From positions 1-53,823 of the forward strand of contig CALGYB010000115.1 of assembly GCA_937935075.1 (NCBI GenBank): a stretch of 53,823 nt of DNA, read 5' to 3'. Of the stretch, positions 38,022-46,323 are shown piece by piece. The position numbers and the translations under genes are program-made. The notes below the pieces were generated by a model. It searched no databases. It was not told the DNA's origin and saw nothing but the letters and a program-made list of their open reading frames with translations. This DNA is from an uncultured Roseiflexus sp. (GTDB lineage: Bacteria > Chloroflexota > Chloroflexia > Chloroflexales > Roseiflexaceae). Numbering within the stretch: position 1 is the first letter of the stretch; every line of letters begins with the position of its first letter.

Positions 38022-39209
38022 ATGGCGAAAAAGACGATCCGCGACATCGACTGGAGCGGCAAACGCGCCCTTGTTCGAGTTGATTTCAACGTGCCGCTAG
38101 AGAATGGACAGATCACCGATGATACCCGCATTCGCGCAGCTCTTCCAACAATCCGCTATCTGCTGGAACATGGCGCGGCAGTCATTCTGATGTCGCACCT
38201 GGGGCGACCAAAGAACAAGGTCGTTGAAAGCATGCGTCTGGCGCCGGTCGTGGCGCGTCTGGCAGAGCTGCTCCCTGAAGCGAAGGCGGTCAAAGGCGCC
38301 CAGGTTACCACCGGTCCGGCGGCTGAGGCAGCGGCGCAGGACCTCAAGCCGGGCGAAGTGCTGGTGCTCGAAAACACCCGCTTCGATGCACGTGAAGAAG
38401 CCAACGACGAGAGCATGGCGCGCGAACTGGCAAAACTCGGCGATGTCTACGTCAATGATGCATTCGGGTCGGCGCACCGCGCGCATGCTTCGACGGAAGG
38501 CGTGGCGCGCTTCCTCCCTGCTGTTGCCGGCTTTCTGATGGAAGCCGAACTGGCCGCCCTTCAGGGTGCGCTGGAAAATCCGGCGCGTCCGTTCGTCACG
38601 ATCATCGGCGGCGCCAAGATCAGCGACAAGATCGGCGTGATCGAAAACCTGCTCGGCAAAGTCGATGCGCTGCTCATCGGCGGCGGCATGGCCAATACCT
38701 TCCTGCTTGCCCAGGGATACGACATGGGCGACTCACTGGTCGAACCGGATTCCGTTCCGACGGCAAAAGATTTGCTGGAGAAAGCGGCGAGCCGTGGTGT
38801 GCGCTTCATGCTGCCGACCGACGTCGTGATCGCCGATGCCTTCAGCGCCGATGCCAACCGTCGAGTTGTACCGGTTGGCGAAATCCCACCCGGCTGGCGC
38901 GCGCTGGACATCGGACCCGAAACGATCCGCGCATACAGTGAGGTGATCAGCGGTGCGCAAACTGTGATCTGGAATGGACCGATGGGGGTATTCGAACTGG
39001 CGCCATTTGCCGAAGGAACCCGCGCCATTGCGCAGGCGATGGCGAACTGTTCGGGAATGACGATCATCGGCGGCGGCGATTCGGTTGCGGCAGTGGAGCA
39101 GATGGGGCTTGCCGACAAGATCCGCCATATCTCGACCGGCGGCGGCGCCTCGCTCGAACTGCTGGAAGGGCGCGTACTTCCTGGCGTCGCAGCACTGAAC
39201 GACGCATAA
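38022..39209 (+). CDS. pgk: Phosphoglycerate kinase
   Basis: 395 aa. Interconverts 1,3-bisphosphoglycerate and 3-phosphoglycerate with ADP/ATP. Signatures are [80 protein letters not shown] and [13 protein letters not shown]. Usual length. AAGGAGA precedes the ATG by about 7 bases. Monocistronic by context, ending at a hairpin. Confidence 0.97.
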   Translation: MAKKTIRDIDWSGKRALVRVDFNVPLENGQITDDTRIRAALPTIRYLLEHGAAVILMSHLGRPKNKVVESMRLAPVVARLAELLPEAKAVKGAQVTTGPAAEAAAQDLKPGEVLVLENTRFDAREEANDESMARELAKLGDVYVNDAFGSAHRAHASTEGVARFLPAVAGFLMEAELAALQGALENPARPFVTIIGGAKISDKIGVIENLLGKVDALLIGGGMANTFLLAQGYDMGDSLVEPDSVPTAKDLLEKAASRGVRFMLPTDVVIADAFSADANRRVVPVGEIPPGWRALDIGPETIRAYSEVISGAQTVIWNGPMGVFELAPFAEGTRAIAQAMANCSGMTIIGGGDSVAAVEQMGLADKIRHISTGGGASLELLEGRVLPGVAALNDA

Positions 39210-39222
39210 CGTTCAGAGAGCA

Positions 39223-39254
39223 CAGCGGAGAAAGGGCGCAGCCCCTCTCCGCTG
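39223..39254. terminator. Hairpin between pgk and convergent small gene
   Basis: Stem CAGCGGAGA (39223-39231) pairs with TCTCCGCTG (39246-39254), with additional inner AGGG/CCCC pairing. Only a weak T-run follows on either side. Confidence 0.5.
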
Positions 39255-39262
39255 CAACCGTT

Positions 39263-39517
39263 TCACGCCAGCCCTTCATTTTCGAGCCAGGCGTTCACAG
39301 CCGCATCATCGGCGGCAGGATTCCCGCCTGGAATATAGCGAAATCGGTCGCCGTAGCTTTCCATGATAAGCGCGCTGAGTTCCTGGTTCGCCTGGCTTTG
39401 ATCGCCTTCGGTGATGGATACAACATTCCCGGTCTGCAGATCGAGAAATGAACTGATTGCCGGGTCTGTAAGCGCCAAAGCGATACGAATTTGCTCTCGA
39501 TTATATGTCGCTGCCAC
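39263..39517 (-). CDS. Small UPF0158-like protein
   Basis: 84 aa, acidic, no membrane segment. FLDLQTGNVVSITEGDQ followed after a short helix by DRFRYIPGG resembles the start of UPF0158 proteins (YYLDLETGEV...RYLRIP), which are longer (about 130-150 aa). This one ends after a helix (VNAWLENEGLA). Function unknown. Could be a truncated member. Confidence 0.55.
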   Translation of the reverse strand: MAATYNREQIRIALALTDPAISSFLDLQTGNVVSITEGDQSQANQELSALIMESYGDRFRYIPGGNPAADDAAVNAWLENEGLA

Positions 39518-39699
39518 GCTCTATCCTCCCTTGCAGCGCCGCCTCGTCTGCGGCATTTCTCGTATTATCCGTCAGCACGCAGTGTGCAATGACCGACGAA
39601 CGATGCTGCTCATGGTATACGATAGAGGTTCGTAATGCAAACGCAGACACCACTCACGAGGTGCAGGCATGATGTGACCGGCGCTATCGCGCCCCTCCC

Positions 39700-40200
39700 G
39701 AAGCGGGGCTGGCGCCTGGCATCCAACCCGCCGGGGCGAGGGCGCTTCAGCGCCCTTCGTTCGCTCAGCCCGGCGCTTCAGCGCCGGGCGACACAGCGGG
39801 CGGGCGCCCGGCATCCAACCCGCCGGAGCGAGGGCGCTTCAGCGCCGGGCGGCGCAGCGGGCGGGCGCGCCTGGCATCCAACCCGCCGGAGCGAGGACGC
39901 TTCAGCGCCCTTCGTTCGCTCAGCCCGGCGCTTCAGCGCCGGGCGACACAGCGGACGGGCGCCCGGCATCCAACCCGCCGGAGCGAGGGCGCTTCAGCGC
40001 CCTTCGTTCGCTCAGCCCGGCGCTTCAGCGTCGGGCGACACAGCGGACGGGCGCCCGGCATCCAACCCGCCGGGGCGAGGACGCTTCAGCGCCGGGCGGC
40101 GCAGCGGGCGGGCGCCTGGCATCCAAGCGGGCGGGCGCTCGGCATCCAACCCACCGGAGCGAGGGCGCTTCAGCGCCGGGCGACACAGCGGGACCGCCCG
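39700..40200. repeat. Seven-copy complex repeat array
   Basis: Seven copies of a GGCATCCAACCC core at about 39719, 39809, 39873, 39966, 40057, 40120 and 40141. Each is usually followed by GCCGGnGCGAGGnCGCTTC and the hairpin GGCGCTTCAGCGCC. Unit length alternates between about 64 and 91 bp, depending on whether a 28-bp CCTTCGTTCGCTCAGCCCGG module is present. It fills the 768-bp gap between two genes; open frames through it are not genes. Confidence 0.85.
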
Positions 40201-40235
40201 GATTTCGAGTTGGGTGCAGGCATGATGTGTGAGAC

Positions 40236-40262
40236 GAAACCTTGCACGGTGCATGTGCGTAC
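40236..40262 (+). promoter_or_regulatory. Possible ECF-type autoregulated promoter
   Basis: GAAACCTT (40236-40243) and CGTAC (40258-40262) separated as in ECF promoters (GAAAC-N17-CGT). It lies 24 bp before the sigma factor ATG. Proposed by resemblance only. Confidence 0.3.
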
Positions 40263-40285
40263 TTCTTGCGGGATGGTAAAAGCGC

Positions 40286-40858
40286 ATGGCGGAGCATGCT
40301 GACGAAGATACACTGATCAAACGCTCTATCGACGGGGATCACGCCGCCTTCGCGCAACTGATGGAACGCTATGCAGGCGCAGTGTTCAATCTGGCGTACC
40401 GTATGCTGGGGAATGCGCACGAGGCGGAAGACGCCAGTCAGGAGATATTTCTGAGAGTCTATACGAATCTGGCGCGCTTCGATCAAGAGCGAAGGTTCTC
40501 GACATGGTTGTTGTCGATCGGTTCAAACTATTGTATTGATCGGCTGCGGCGGCGACGCTTCGCGTGGTTGACGTTGGACGACACAGTACTGACCATTCCC
40601 AATCCAGGGAAAGGACCAGAACACAGCGCCATCGAGCGTGAGGAACGCGATGCCGTCCAAAAAGCGCTCCTGCGCCTGCCGCCCGCCTACCGCGAAATCG
40701 CTGTGTTGCGCTACTGGAACGACCTGTCGTATGAAGAGATCTGTGACGTGACCGGCTTGCCGGAGAGCACGATCAAGACACGATTGCACCGCGCGCGCCG
40801 TATGCTTGCCGATGCGCTCCGCGCCGAGAGCGTGGTTCAGGAAGAACTGCCATTGTAG
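40286..40858 (+). CDS. ECF-type RNA polymerase sigma factor
   Basis: 190 aa. Region 2: FAQLMERYAGAVFNLAYRML, GNAHEAEDASQEIFLRVYTN, FSTWLLSIGSNYCIDRLRRR. Region 4: LRLPPAYREIAVLRYWNDLS, YEEICDVTGLPESTIKTRLH, RARRML. No region 1 or 3, so group 4 (RpoE-like). The next gene, 17 bp downstream, encodes a membrane protein likely to be its partner. Confidence 0.93.
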   Translation: MAEHADEDTLIKRSIDGDHAAFAQLMERYAGAVFNLAYRMLGNAHEAEDASQEIFLRVYTNLARFDQERRFSTWLLSIGSNYCIDRLRRRRFAWLTLDDTVLTIPNPGKGPEHSAIEREERDAVQKALLRLPPAYREIAVLRYWNDLSYEEICDVTGLPESTIKTRLHRARRMLADALRAESVVQEELPL

Positions 40859-40875
40859 AACCTGGCGAGGACTGT

Positions 40876-41730
40876 ATGGCTTCGATTGATCACGACGATA
40901 CATTCCGTGATGTGCTGGCACGTAGCGGAGCACTCGAGCATCACGAACCAACTGTTGACCTAGTGGCGTCTACGATGCGGCGCCTGCCCAAGGCGCCGCC
41001 CCGTGTCGTCGCTCGACGCGCCGCAGCTCGCCAGATCCTCCGCCGGGCAATCACCCTCCTGGCAGTAGTGCTGCTGCTTACTCCGACAACAATCGGTGCG
41101 TTCAATGTGATGCGTGGTATTGAGAGTCCAATGGGAACGATTGCCAGTGCCACCAGTCAGGTGAACGTGCGCGCCGCACTCCTTGCAGCAACCAGTCAGC
41201 GTTTTGACGTTTCGGTGATCCGCGGGCTGGTTGTCGCGTTGTCCTGGCTCGTGCAGATGGCGGCAGTCGTGCTGACCATCGGGTTCTGGCCGCGCCGTAG
41301 CGCTGCTGCCGGAATGACGTTGTTGACGGCGCCATTGCAAGCGCTGGGAATCGGTTTTCTGGCAACCGCTGCGTTGGGTGTGGTCGCTGCATTGTTGCTG
41401 TTTCTGCTCACCGCCACCGTTATTGGGCTGCCGGTCGCTGCTTTGGTGGTATTGCTGGCGCACATCCCCATCGCACTCGGCATTGCAGTCGGCGCACGCG
41501 CTTTGGGGCTGCGCCTTTCCGGTCATTATCCGACTCACGATTTCGACCGCAACCTGATCGCAGCCGCCGCAGCGTTGGCCTTGCCAGCCGCCCTCGCAAT
41601 GCTCTTCTCCGCATCCGCAGCGTTTCTGACGCTCTACCTACTGGCGATGCCCGGCATCGGCGCCCTGATCCTCAGTCAGGGAGGCATGCGTCCGCTCCTG
41701 GCTGCTCACACCTCCCACAACCGACGCTGA
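40876..41730 (+). CDS. Membrane protein, probable anti-sigma partner
   Basis: 284 aa. A short cytoplasmic N-terminus (about residues 1-52, with VDLVASTMRRLPKAPP) and then about six membrane segments from residue 55. There is no HxxxCxxC zinc anti-sigma motif. The position, immediately after the ECF gene with a GCGAGGA ribosome site, argues for a regulator that holds or releases the sigma factor. The multi-helix sensor part is unusual for anti-sigma factors, which mostly have one helix. Its last 25 bases overlap the convergent peptidase gene. Confidence 0.55.
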   Translation: MASIDHDDTFRDVLARSGALEHHEPTVDLVASTMRRLPKAPPRVVARRAAARQILRRAITLLAVVLLLTPTTIGAFNVMRGIESPMGTIASATSQVNVRAALLAATSQRFDVSVIRGLVVALSWLVQMAAVVLTIGFWPRRSAAAGMTLLTAPLQALGIGFLATAALGVVAALLLFLLTATVIGLPVAALVVLLAHIPIALGIAVGARALGLRLSGHYPTHDFDRNLIAAAAALALPAALAMLFSASAAFLTLYLLAMPGIGALILSQGGMRPLLAAHTSHNRR

Positions 41731-42893
41731 AACGTCGAGAGAAACTCCACACCCTCGTCGGTCACGAGCACATCTTCTTCGATGCCGATATATCCGGCAG
41801 AAGTGACGACGCCGAGTTCGAGGGTGTAGACATTCCCTGCCTCGACCTGCATCTCCGGCGTGCGACCATAGCGTGGCCAGCGCGGACCGAGCAACGGACC
41901 GCCGTCGTGACAGGCGCGCCCCAGCCCGTGCCCCAGTGCATGCCGGTACTCTTCATACCCGGCATCGACAATGACCCGGCGCGCCGCTGCGTCCACTTCG
42001 TAGCCGCGCACGCCAGGGCGCAGCGCCGCCGCGCCTGCCTCGATCGCCCGCACCACGGTGTCGAAAGCGCGCTGAACGTCAGGCGGCGGCGCTGCTTCGC
42101 CAGGACGTCGCACATGCCACATGCGCTGAATGTCCGAACAATACCCTTCAAGCTGCACACCAAGATCGATATGCACCAGATGCCCCGGCTGAACCACAAT
42201 GTCGTCGCGTGGAGCGCCGTGACCGGCTTCCGATTCAGGACCGCTGTTCACGATCGGGCAGGCGTCCCATGCCCAGGCGCTCGCCAGGCCGCGGCGGCGG
42301 AACTCCTCGTGAACGAAGGCGGCGATCTGCGCCTCGCTAACGCCAGGACGGATCTGTTGCCCGACCAGATTGACGATCTCTTCAGTGACGGCGACAGCAG
42401 CGCGAATACGCTCGACCTCGGCAGGCGTCTTGCGTGAACGCAACTTCGCCAGCAACGGCGCGGCGCTCACGAAACGCGCCGGAAATGGCGTATCTGCCAG
42501 GAGGTCGCAGAGATGCAGGAACATGCCGTGGGTCAGACCATCAGCCGTCGGATCGTCGAGACTATAGTTCAACCCGATCGTCAGCGGATCGAGGCGGCGC
42601 AGGGCATCGACCAGATGATCACGGATGCTTTCGTCATAGCCGATGATCGTCTGAAACAGACCCGACGCACGCACACCAGCAACGTCGTAACGCCCGACGA
42701 TCGCAACGCGCTGCCCATCGCACCCAAAGATAAACGCCGAGTCCCACGTCACATCAACGCCAACCACGAGTTCGATGCCGGGATCAGGGCGAATCACGCT
42801 CTCGCGAACAAAGATAAGCCAGGCATCGAGACCGGTTTCGGCAAGCAACGCCTCCGCTTGAGCGGCTTTCTGATGGTAAAGCATAGTCATCAT
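41706..42893 (-). CDS. M24-family metallopeptidase (Xaa-Pro aminopeptidase type)
   Basis: About 395 aa. An N-terminal creatinase-like domain (about 1-160) precedes the pita-bread fold. All five metal ligands are visible: D in VHIDLGVQ, D in YCSDIQRMW, H in GHGLGRACHD, E in YTLELGVV and E in IGIEEDVLV. It probably releases N-terminal residues before proline; peptide specificity is unknown. Several ATGs (42893, 42890, 42884) compete and none has a strong ribosome site. Confidence 0.88.
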   Translation of the reverse strand: MMTMLYHQKAAQAEALLAETGLDAWLIFVRESVIRPDPGIELVVGVDVTWDSAFIFGCDGQRVAIVGRYDVAGVRASGLFQTIIGYDESIRDHLVDALRRLDPLTIGLNYSLDDPTADGLTHGMFLHLCDLLADTPFPARFVSAAPLLAKLRSRKTPAEVERIRAAVAVTEEIVNLVGQQIRPGVSEAQIAAFVHEEFRRRGLASAWAWDACPIVNSGPESEAGHGAPRDDIVVQPGHLVHIDLGVQLEGYCSDIQRMWHVRRPGEAAPPPDVQRAFDTVVRAIEAGAAALRPGVRGYEVDAAARRVIVDAGYEEYRHALGHGLGRACHDGGPLLGPRWPRYGRTPEMQVEAGNVYTLELGVVTSAGYIGIEEDVLVTDEGVEFLSTFQRRLWEV

Positions 42894-42941
42894 TTCTATC
42901 GCACACGGGTGGAAGGAGCCAATGCGATGCACGCATTGAAG

Positions 42942-43223
42942 TCACGCGCTGCTAGCCCGATGTCTCCGTTCCCTATGGAATGGCAGGTCCACTCGCCAGG
43001 AATACCCCGCCAGCAACGCCGCCACAAAGACTCCTGTCGCAAACAGCACGTTGGGAAGCGATTGCTGCCGAAACGATATCATGAGCGCCACTGCAACAAC
43101 CACCACTGCCAGCAACCATACCACAAAAGCGGCTTGCCGCACGAATTGCCCAAGGATAAGAATAAGCAGCATGACAGTGATACTCAACAACAAGGCAGAC
43201 AGTCGCGGAGTCATTGTTTCCAT
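42942..43223 (-). CDS. Small three-helix membrane protein
   Basis: 93 aa. Hydrophobic segments at about residues 8-27, 30-50 and 58-76 and a basic tail (RVDLPFHRERRHRASSA). GAGAGTATCG upstream is a weak ribosome site. It lies 48 bp before the M24 gene on the same strand. No family recognised. Confidence 0.55.
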   Translation of the reverse strand: METMTPRLSALLLSITVMLLILILGQFVRQAAFVVWLLAVVVVAVALMISFRQQSLPNVLFATGVFVAALLAGYSWRVDLPFHRERRHRASSA

Positions 43224-43283
43224 CGATACTCTCCTTGTTCAAGCGACAAACGTCATTCTGTCACATGATATTTGTCATCGTGC

Positions 43284-43341
43284 CAACCTTCAACCTTCAC
43301 ACCTTCAACCTTCACACCTTCACACCTTCATACCCTCAACC
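43284..43341. repeat. ACCTTCA/ACACCTTC short tandem repeat
   Basis: Seven or eight units of AACCTTC and ACACCTTC in mixed 7/8-bp register. Confidence 0.7.
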
Positions 43342-43342
43342 T

Positions 43343-43390
43343 GTAGAGACGTGGCGGTGCAACGGAGACGTGGCGGTGCAACGTCTCTAC
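43343..43390. repeat. GTAGAGACGT inverted-repeat element
   Basis: GTAGAGACGT (43343-43352) and its exact inverse ACGTCTCTAC (43381-43390) enclose two direct copies of GAGACGTGGCGGTGCAACG. Elements of the GTAGAGACGTTGC type are common in several phyla (from memory). Confidence 0.65.
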
Positions 43391-43398
43391 CGCGCGCC

Positions 43399-43536
43399 CC
43401 TCTCGCCTCTCGCCTCTCACCTCTCGCCTCTCACCTCTCGCCTCTCGCCTCTCGCCTCTCGCCTCTCGCCTCTCACCTCTCACCTCTCGCCTCTCACCTC
43501 TCGCCTCCTGCCTCTCCCCTCTCCCCTCTCCCCTCT
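43399..43536 (-). repeat. Long GAGGCGA/GAGGTGA heptamer repeat
   Basis: About twenty 7-base units (minus strand GAGGCGA or GAGGTGA), the same unit as at 18272-18345. It ends 10 bp from the stop of the alpha/beta hydrolase-cNMP gene. Confidence 0.85.
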
Positions 43537-43546
43537 TGCCCCGCAA

Positions 43547-44935
43547 TCATTCCAACAGCCGCGTCACGCTGCCTCCCTGCAACGTGCGCTGTTCGAGACG
43601 CTGCGCCAGCCAGTTCTGGTGGCGCAGGCGACGCCCTAATGATACCGCAAGGTTCTGCATCAGGCGCATCCCCAGCGCCGGGTCATCTTCGGCGAGCGTG
43701 TTCAACGCCTCGCGCGTCAGCGCCAGCACCGTCGTCGGTTGATCACCAGCGCGCAGATCGGCGCTGCGCTCCACATCTTCGAGCAATCCCAGTTCCCCGG
43801 CGACCTGCCCATTCTGCATGAAGGCGATCCGCACCGGCGGCTGCCGCACCCCGCCGATCGGGACAGGATCGAGCCAGACTTCGAGCAACCCGTCCTGAAC
43901 AATGTACATCTCATCACTGCGCGCACCAGCGGCAGCCAGACGTTCGCGCGGCGCCAGCACACGCCGCTGCAACAGCGTCGCCAGGCGCAGGCGTTGCGCC
44001 TCGTTCAGATGCCCGCCGATCTCAGAATTGTTGAGAAACTGTGCGATGGCACGCAGTTCACCAATATCGCGCGAATCGGCAGGCAACGCAACCCCCGCCG
44101 GCGGCAGACCGAGAAAGAGGGCAATGTGACGCAACGTCGCATCCGGCTGCTCGAATTGGGGCCAGTGACCGGCATTCGGAATGATCCGCAGGTCGGCGGC
44201 GGGCCACTCGGCAGCGACTACTCCGGCATCGCGCAGTGGAACAATGTTGTCCTCCGCGCCCCAGATGACGAGCGTCGGCGGTTCGACCGCCGAAAGCCTC
44301 CCGCGCAGATCGCCCTGACGCATCGCCTGAAAACAGACGCCGCGCATACGCCCCTGTCCGGGACGGCGCGCATCGGCGCGGATGCGCTGATAGTCCTCTT
44401 CCGACACCTGCGCGCGCTCGGCAAAGTTCGATGGCTTGAGCAGGAAATCGGTGTAATCAAGCGGCGTTTTGGCGAGCAGGTGCAACAGCCATTCGAGCGG
44501 CGGGAACCGCTCTGCCAGGACATGCGGACCGATCAGCATGTTCACCCGTGTCGAGAGTCGTCCGCTCAACGCCGGATTGAGCAGCACCATGCGCTCGACG
44601 AACAGCGGGTAACACAGCGCCAGCGTTGCGCTGATCTGCCCGCCCATCGAATGACCCAGGAGCAACACCGGTTGGTTTGGGCTGAAATACTCGATCAGGT
44701 GCGCGACGAGATCGGCATACCACCTGATCGTCGGCGGGTGCAATGGCGCCGGCGAACGTCCGAAGCCGGGCAAGTCGATGGCAACACAGCGATACCGGCG
44801 GCTCAGCGCGGGCAGGATGGGTTTCCACGTATACGACGAACTCGCCCAGCCGTGGATGAGAAATGCATACGGAGCGTTCTCAGGACCGGTTTCTTCGAGA
44901 TAGATCGTTTGGTCGTCGATGGTATACAGCGCCAT
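43547..44935 (-). CDS. Alpha/beta hydrolase fused to cyclic-nucleotide-binding domain
   Basis: 462 aa. Residues 1 to about 278 form an alpha/beta hydrolase with oxyanion segment HGWASSSYTW, nucleophile S96 (GHSMGG), D229 (GAEDNIVPL) and H257 (NAGHWPQF). Residues about 300-450 resemble a Crp/cNMP-binding barrel (LLQRRVLAPRERLAAAGARS, MYIVQDGLLEVWL, GQVAGELGLLEDVERSADLR) with the GELGLL part of the phosphate-binding cassette. There is no HTH. It could be a hydrolase switched by cAMP or cGMP; substrate unknown. The ATG at 44935 starts the hydrolase fold directly. Confidence 0.82.
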   Translation of the reverse strand: MALYTIDDQTIYLEETGPENAPYAFLIHGWASSSYTWKPILPALSRRYRCVAIDLPGFGRSPAPLHPPTIRWYADLVAHLIEYFSPNQPVLLLGHSMGGQISATLALCYPLFVERMVLLNPALSGRLSTRVNMLIGPHVLAERFPPLEWLLHLLAKTPLDYTDFLLKPSNFAERAQVSEEDYQRIRADARRPGQGRMRGVCFQAMRQGDLRGRLSAVEPPTLVIWGAEDNIVPLRDAGVVAAEWPAADLRIIPNAGHWPQFEQPDATLRHIALFLGLPPAGVALPADSRDIGELRAIAQFLNNSEIGGHLNEAQRLRLATLLQRRVLAPRERLAAAGARSDEMYIVQDGLLEVWLDPVPIGGVRQPPVRIAFMQNGQVAGELGLLEDVERSADLRAGDQPTTVLALTREALNTLAEDDPALGMRLMQNLAVSLGRRLRHQNWLAQRLEQRTLQGGSVTRLLE

Positions 44936-45106
44936 AGGGTCGTCCCGTTCTCTCTCGATCCGGCAAAGCGCCGACCCTCCTCTCTATCACTGATTGTAGG
45001 AAATTGCAGACGCCGGGTACAGGGCATCGGCTTACAAAACAATAACATAATCGCCGGAAAAAGGGGCATGTTGTGGTTCAGCAACGAAGAGGGAAGCGAT
45101 TGCGAC

Positions 45107-45135
45107 TTGAAGATAACCCTGCGATGCGGCATACT
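45107..45135 (+). promoter_or_regulatory. Predicted promoter of the DHOD-like gene
   Basis: TTGAAG (45107-45112), 17-base spacer, CATACT (45130-45135), 42 bp before the ATG. Confidence 0.45.
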
Positions 45136-45177
45136 GAAGAGGCCGATCCGCGCATGGCTTAGATCGAGGTGTTGACC

Positions 45178-46170
45178 ATGATTGATTTTCAGACAACCTA
45201 TCTTGGTTTGTCATTGAAGAACCCGATTGTCGCTTCGTCATCGCCGCTCTCAAAGCGCATCGACAATGTTCGTCGCCTGGAAGAAGCCGGCGCCGCAGCC
45301 ATTGTTCTTTTCTCGCTGTTTGAAGAGCAGATCACGCACGAGGCGCGCGAACTCGACTACTACCTCGACCGGGGCGCCTACAGTTTCGCCGAATCGCTGA
45401 CGTATTTCCCCGATCTGGAACAGTACAACCTGGGGGTTGAGCCGTACCTCGAGCACATCCACACGCTGAAGCAGCGGGTCAGCATTCCGATCATCGCCAG
45501 CCTCAACGGGCCATCGGACGGCGATTGGGTGGAATATGCGAACAAGGTGGAACAGGCGGGCGCCGATGCCCTGGAACTGAACCTGTATTTCCTGGCGACC
45601 GACCCGGATATTACCGGCGCCGCCATCGAAGAGCAGTACCTGCGCCTCGTCCGCGACGTGTGCAGCCGGGTGACGATACCGGTAGCGGTCAAGATGAGTC
45701 CGTTCTTCAGCAGCATTGCGAATATTGCGAAGCAGTTCAGTGAAGCAGGCGCCCGAGGACTCGTGCTCTTCAACCGCTTCTATCAGCCGGACTTCGACCT
45801 GGAGGCGTTGGAAGTCGTGCCAAATCTGAAGTTGAGCACCTCTGACGAACTACGCCTGCCGCTGCGCTGGATCGCCATCCTCTATGGGCGCGTCAAGGCG
45901 GATCTGGCGTTGACCAGCGGCGTCCATACGGCGGAAGACGTGTTGAAAGCCATGATGGCCGGCGCTCGCGTGGCGATGATGACATCCGAGTTGCTGGCGC
46001 ACGGCATTGATCGTATTCCCGCCATTCTGAACGATATGCGCGCGTGGATGGAAGAGCACGAATATGAGTCGATTGAGCAGATGCAGGGAAGCATGAGCCA
46101 GCAAGCCGTCGAGAACCCATCAGCCTTCGAGCGGGCGAATTACATCAGAGCGCTGAGTTCCTTCGGGTAG
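45178..46170 (+). CDS. Dihydroorotate dehydrogenase-like protein
   Basis: 330 aa, FMN-binding TIM barrel. [20 protein letters not shown] with [62 protein letters not shown], and the C-terminal [20 protein letters not shown] for FMN phosphate. It matches the DHOD-like group often found near pyruvate:ferredoxin oxidoreductase genes rather than classical PyrD, so pyrimidine synthesis is not assured. ATG at 45178 follows GAGGTG. Ends at a strong terminator. Confidence 0.85.
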   Translation: MIDFQTTYLGLSLKNPIVASSSPLSKRIDNVRRLEEAGAAAIVLFSLFEEQITHEARELDYYLDRGAYSFAESLTYFPDLEQYNLGVEPYLEHIHTLKQRVSIPIIASLNGPSDGDWVEYANKVEQAGADALELNLYFLATDPDITGAAIEEQYLRLVRDVCSRVTIPVAVKMSPFFSSIANIAKQFSEAGARGLVLFNRFYQPDFDLEALEVVPNLKLSTSDELRLPLRWIAILYGRVKADLALTSGVHTAEDVLKAMMAGARVAMMTSELLAHGIDRIPAILNDMRAWMEEHEYESIEQMQGSMSQQAVENPSAFERANYIRALSSFG

Positions 46171-46223
46171 GACCTTGAGGCTTCTCACACCCCATACGAT
46201 CAGGATGTGGTTCCGCTCATCCT

Positions 46224-46258
46224 GGACTGCGGAGGCAAGGCTTCCGCAGTCCTTTTTT
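46224..46258 (+). terminator. Intrinsic terminator after DHOD-like gene
   Basis: A 10-bp stem (GGACTGCGGA, 46224-46233, with TCCGCAGTCC, 46243-46252) followed by six T (46253-46258). Confidence 0.9.
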
Positions 46259-46323
46259 GCGTGATTGACATCTTCCGGTATCATATGCGGTGTCTGATAT
46301 CTATCCCAGAAAGGACTCCACCA

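Noticed and set aside
39700-40200. CRISPR array
   Set aside because: Units are contiguous with no unique spacers of regular length, and no cas genes are near.
39635-40225. Open frames through the repeat array, resembling an Arg/Pro/Ser repeat protein
   Set aside because: Several frames stay open because the repeat lacks stops; the DNA, not a protein reading frame, is conserved between units.
44936-45177. tRNA or small RNA gene in the gap before the DHOD-like gene
   Set aside because: No T-loop GGTTCGAATCC-type sequence or cloverleaf pairing was found here or in other gaps.
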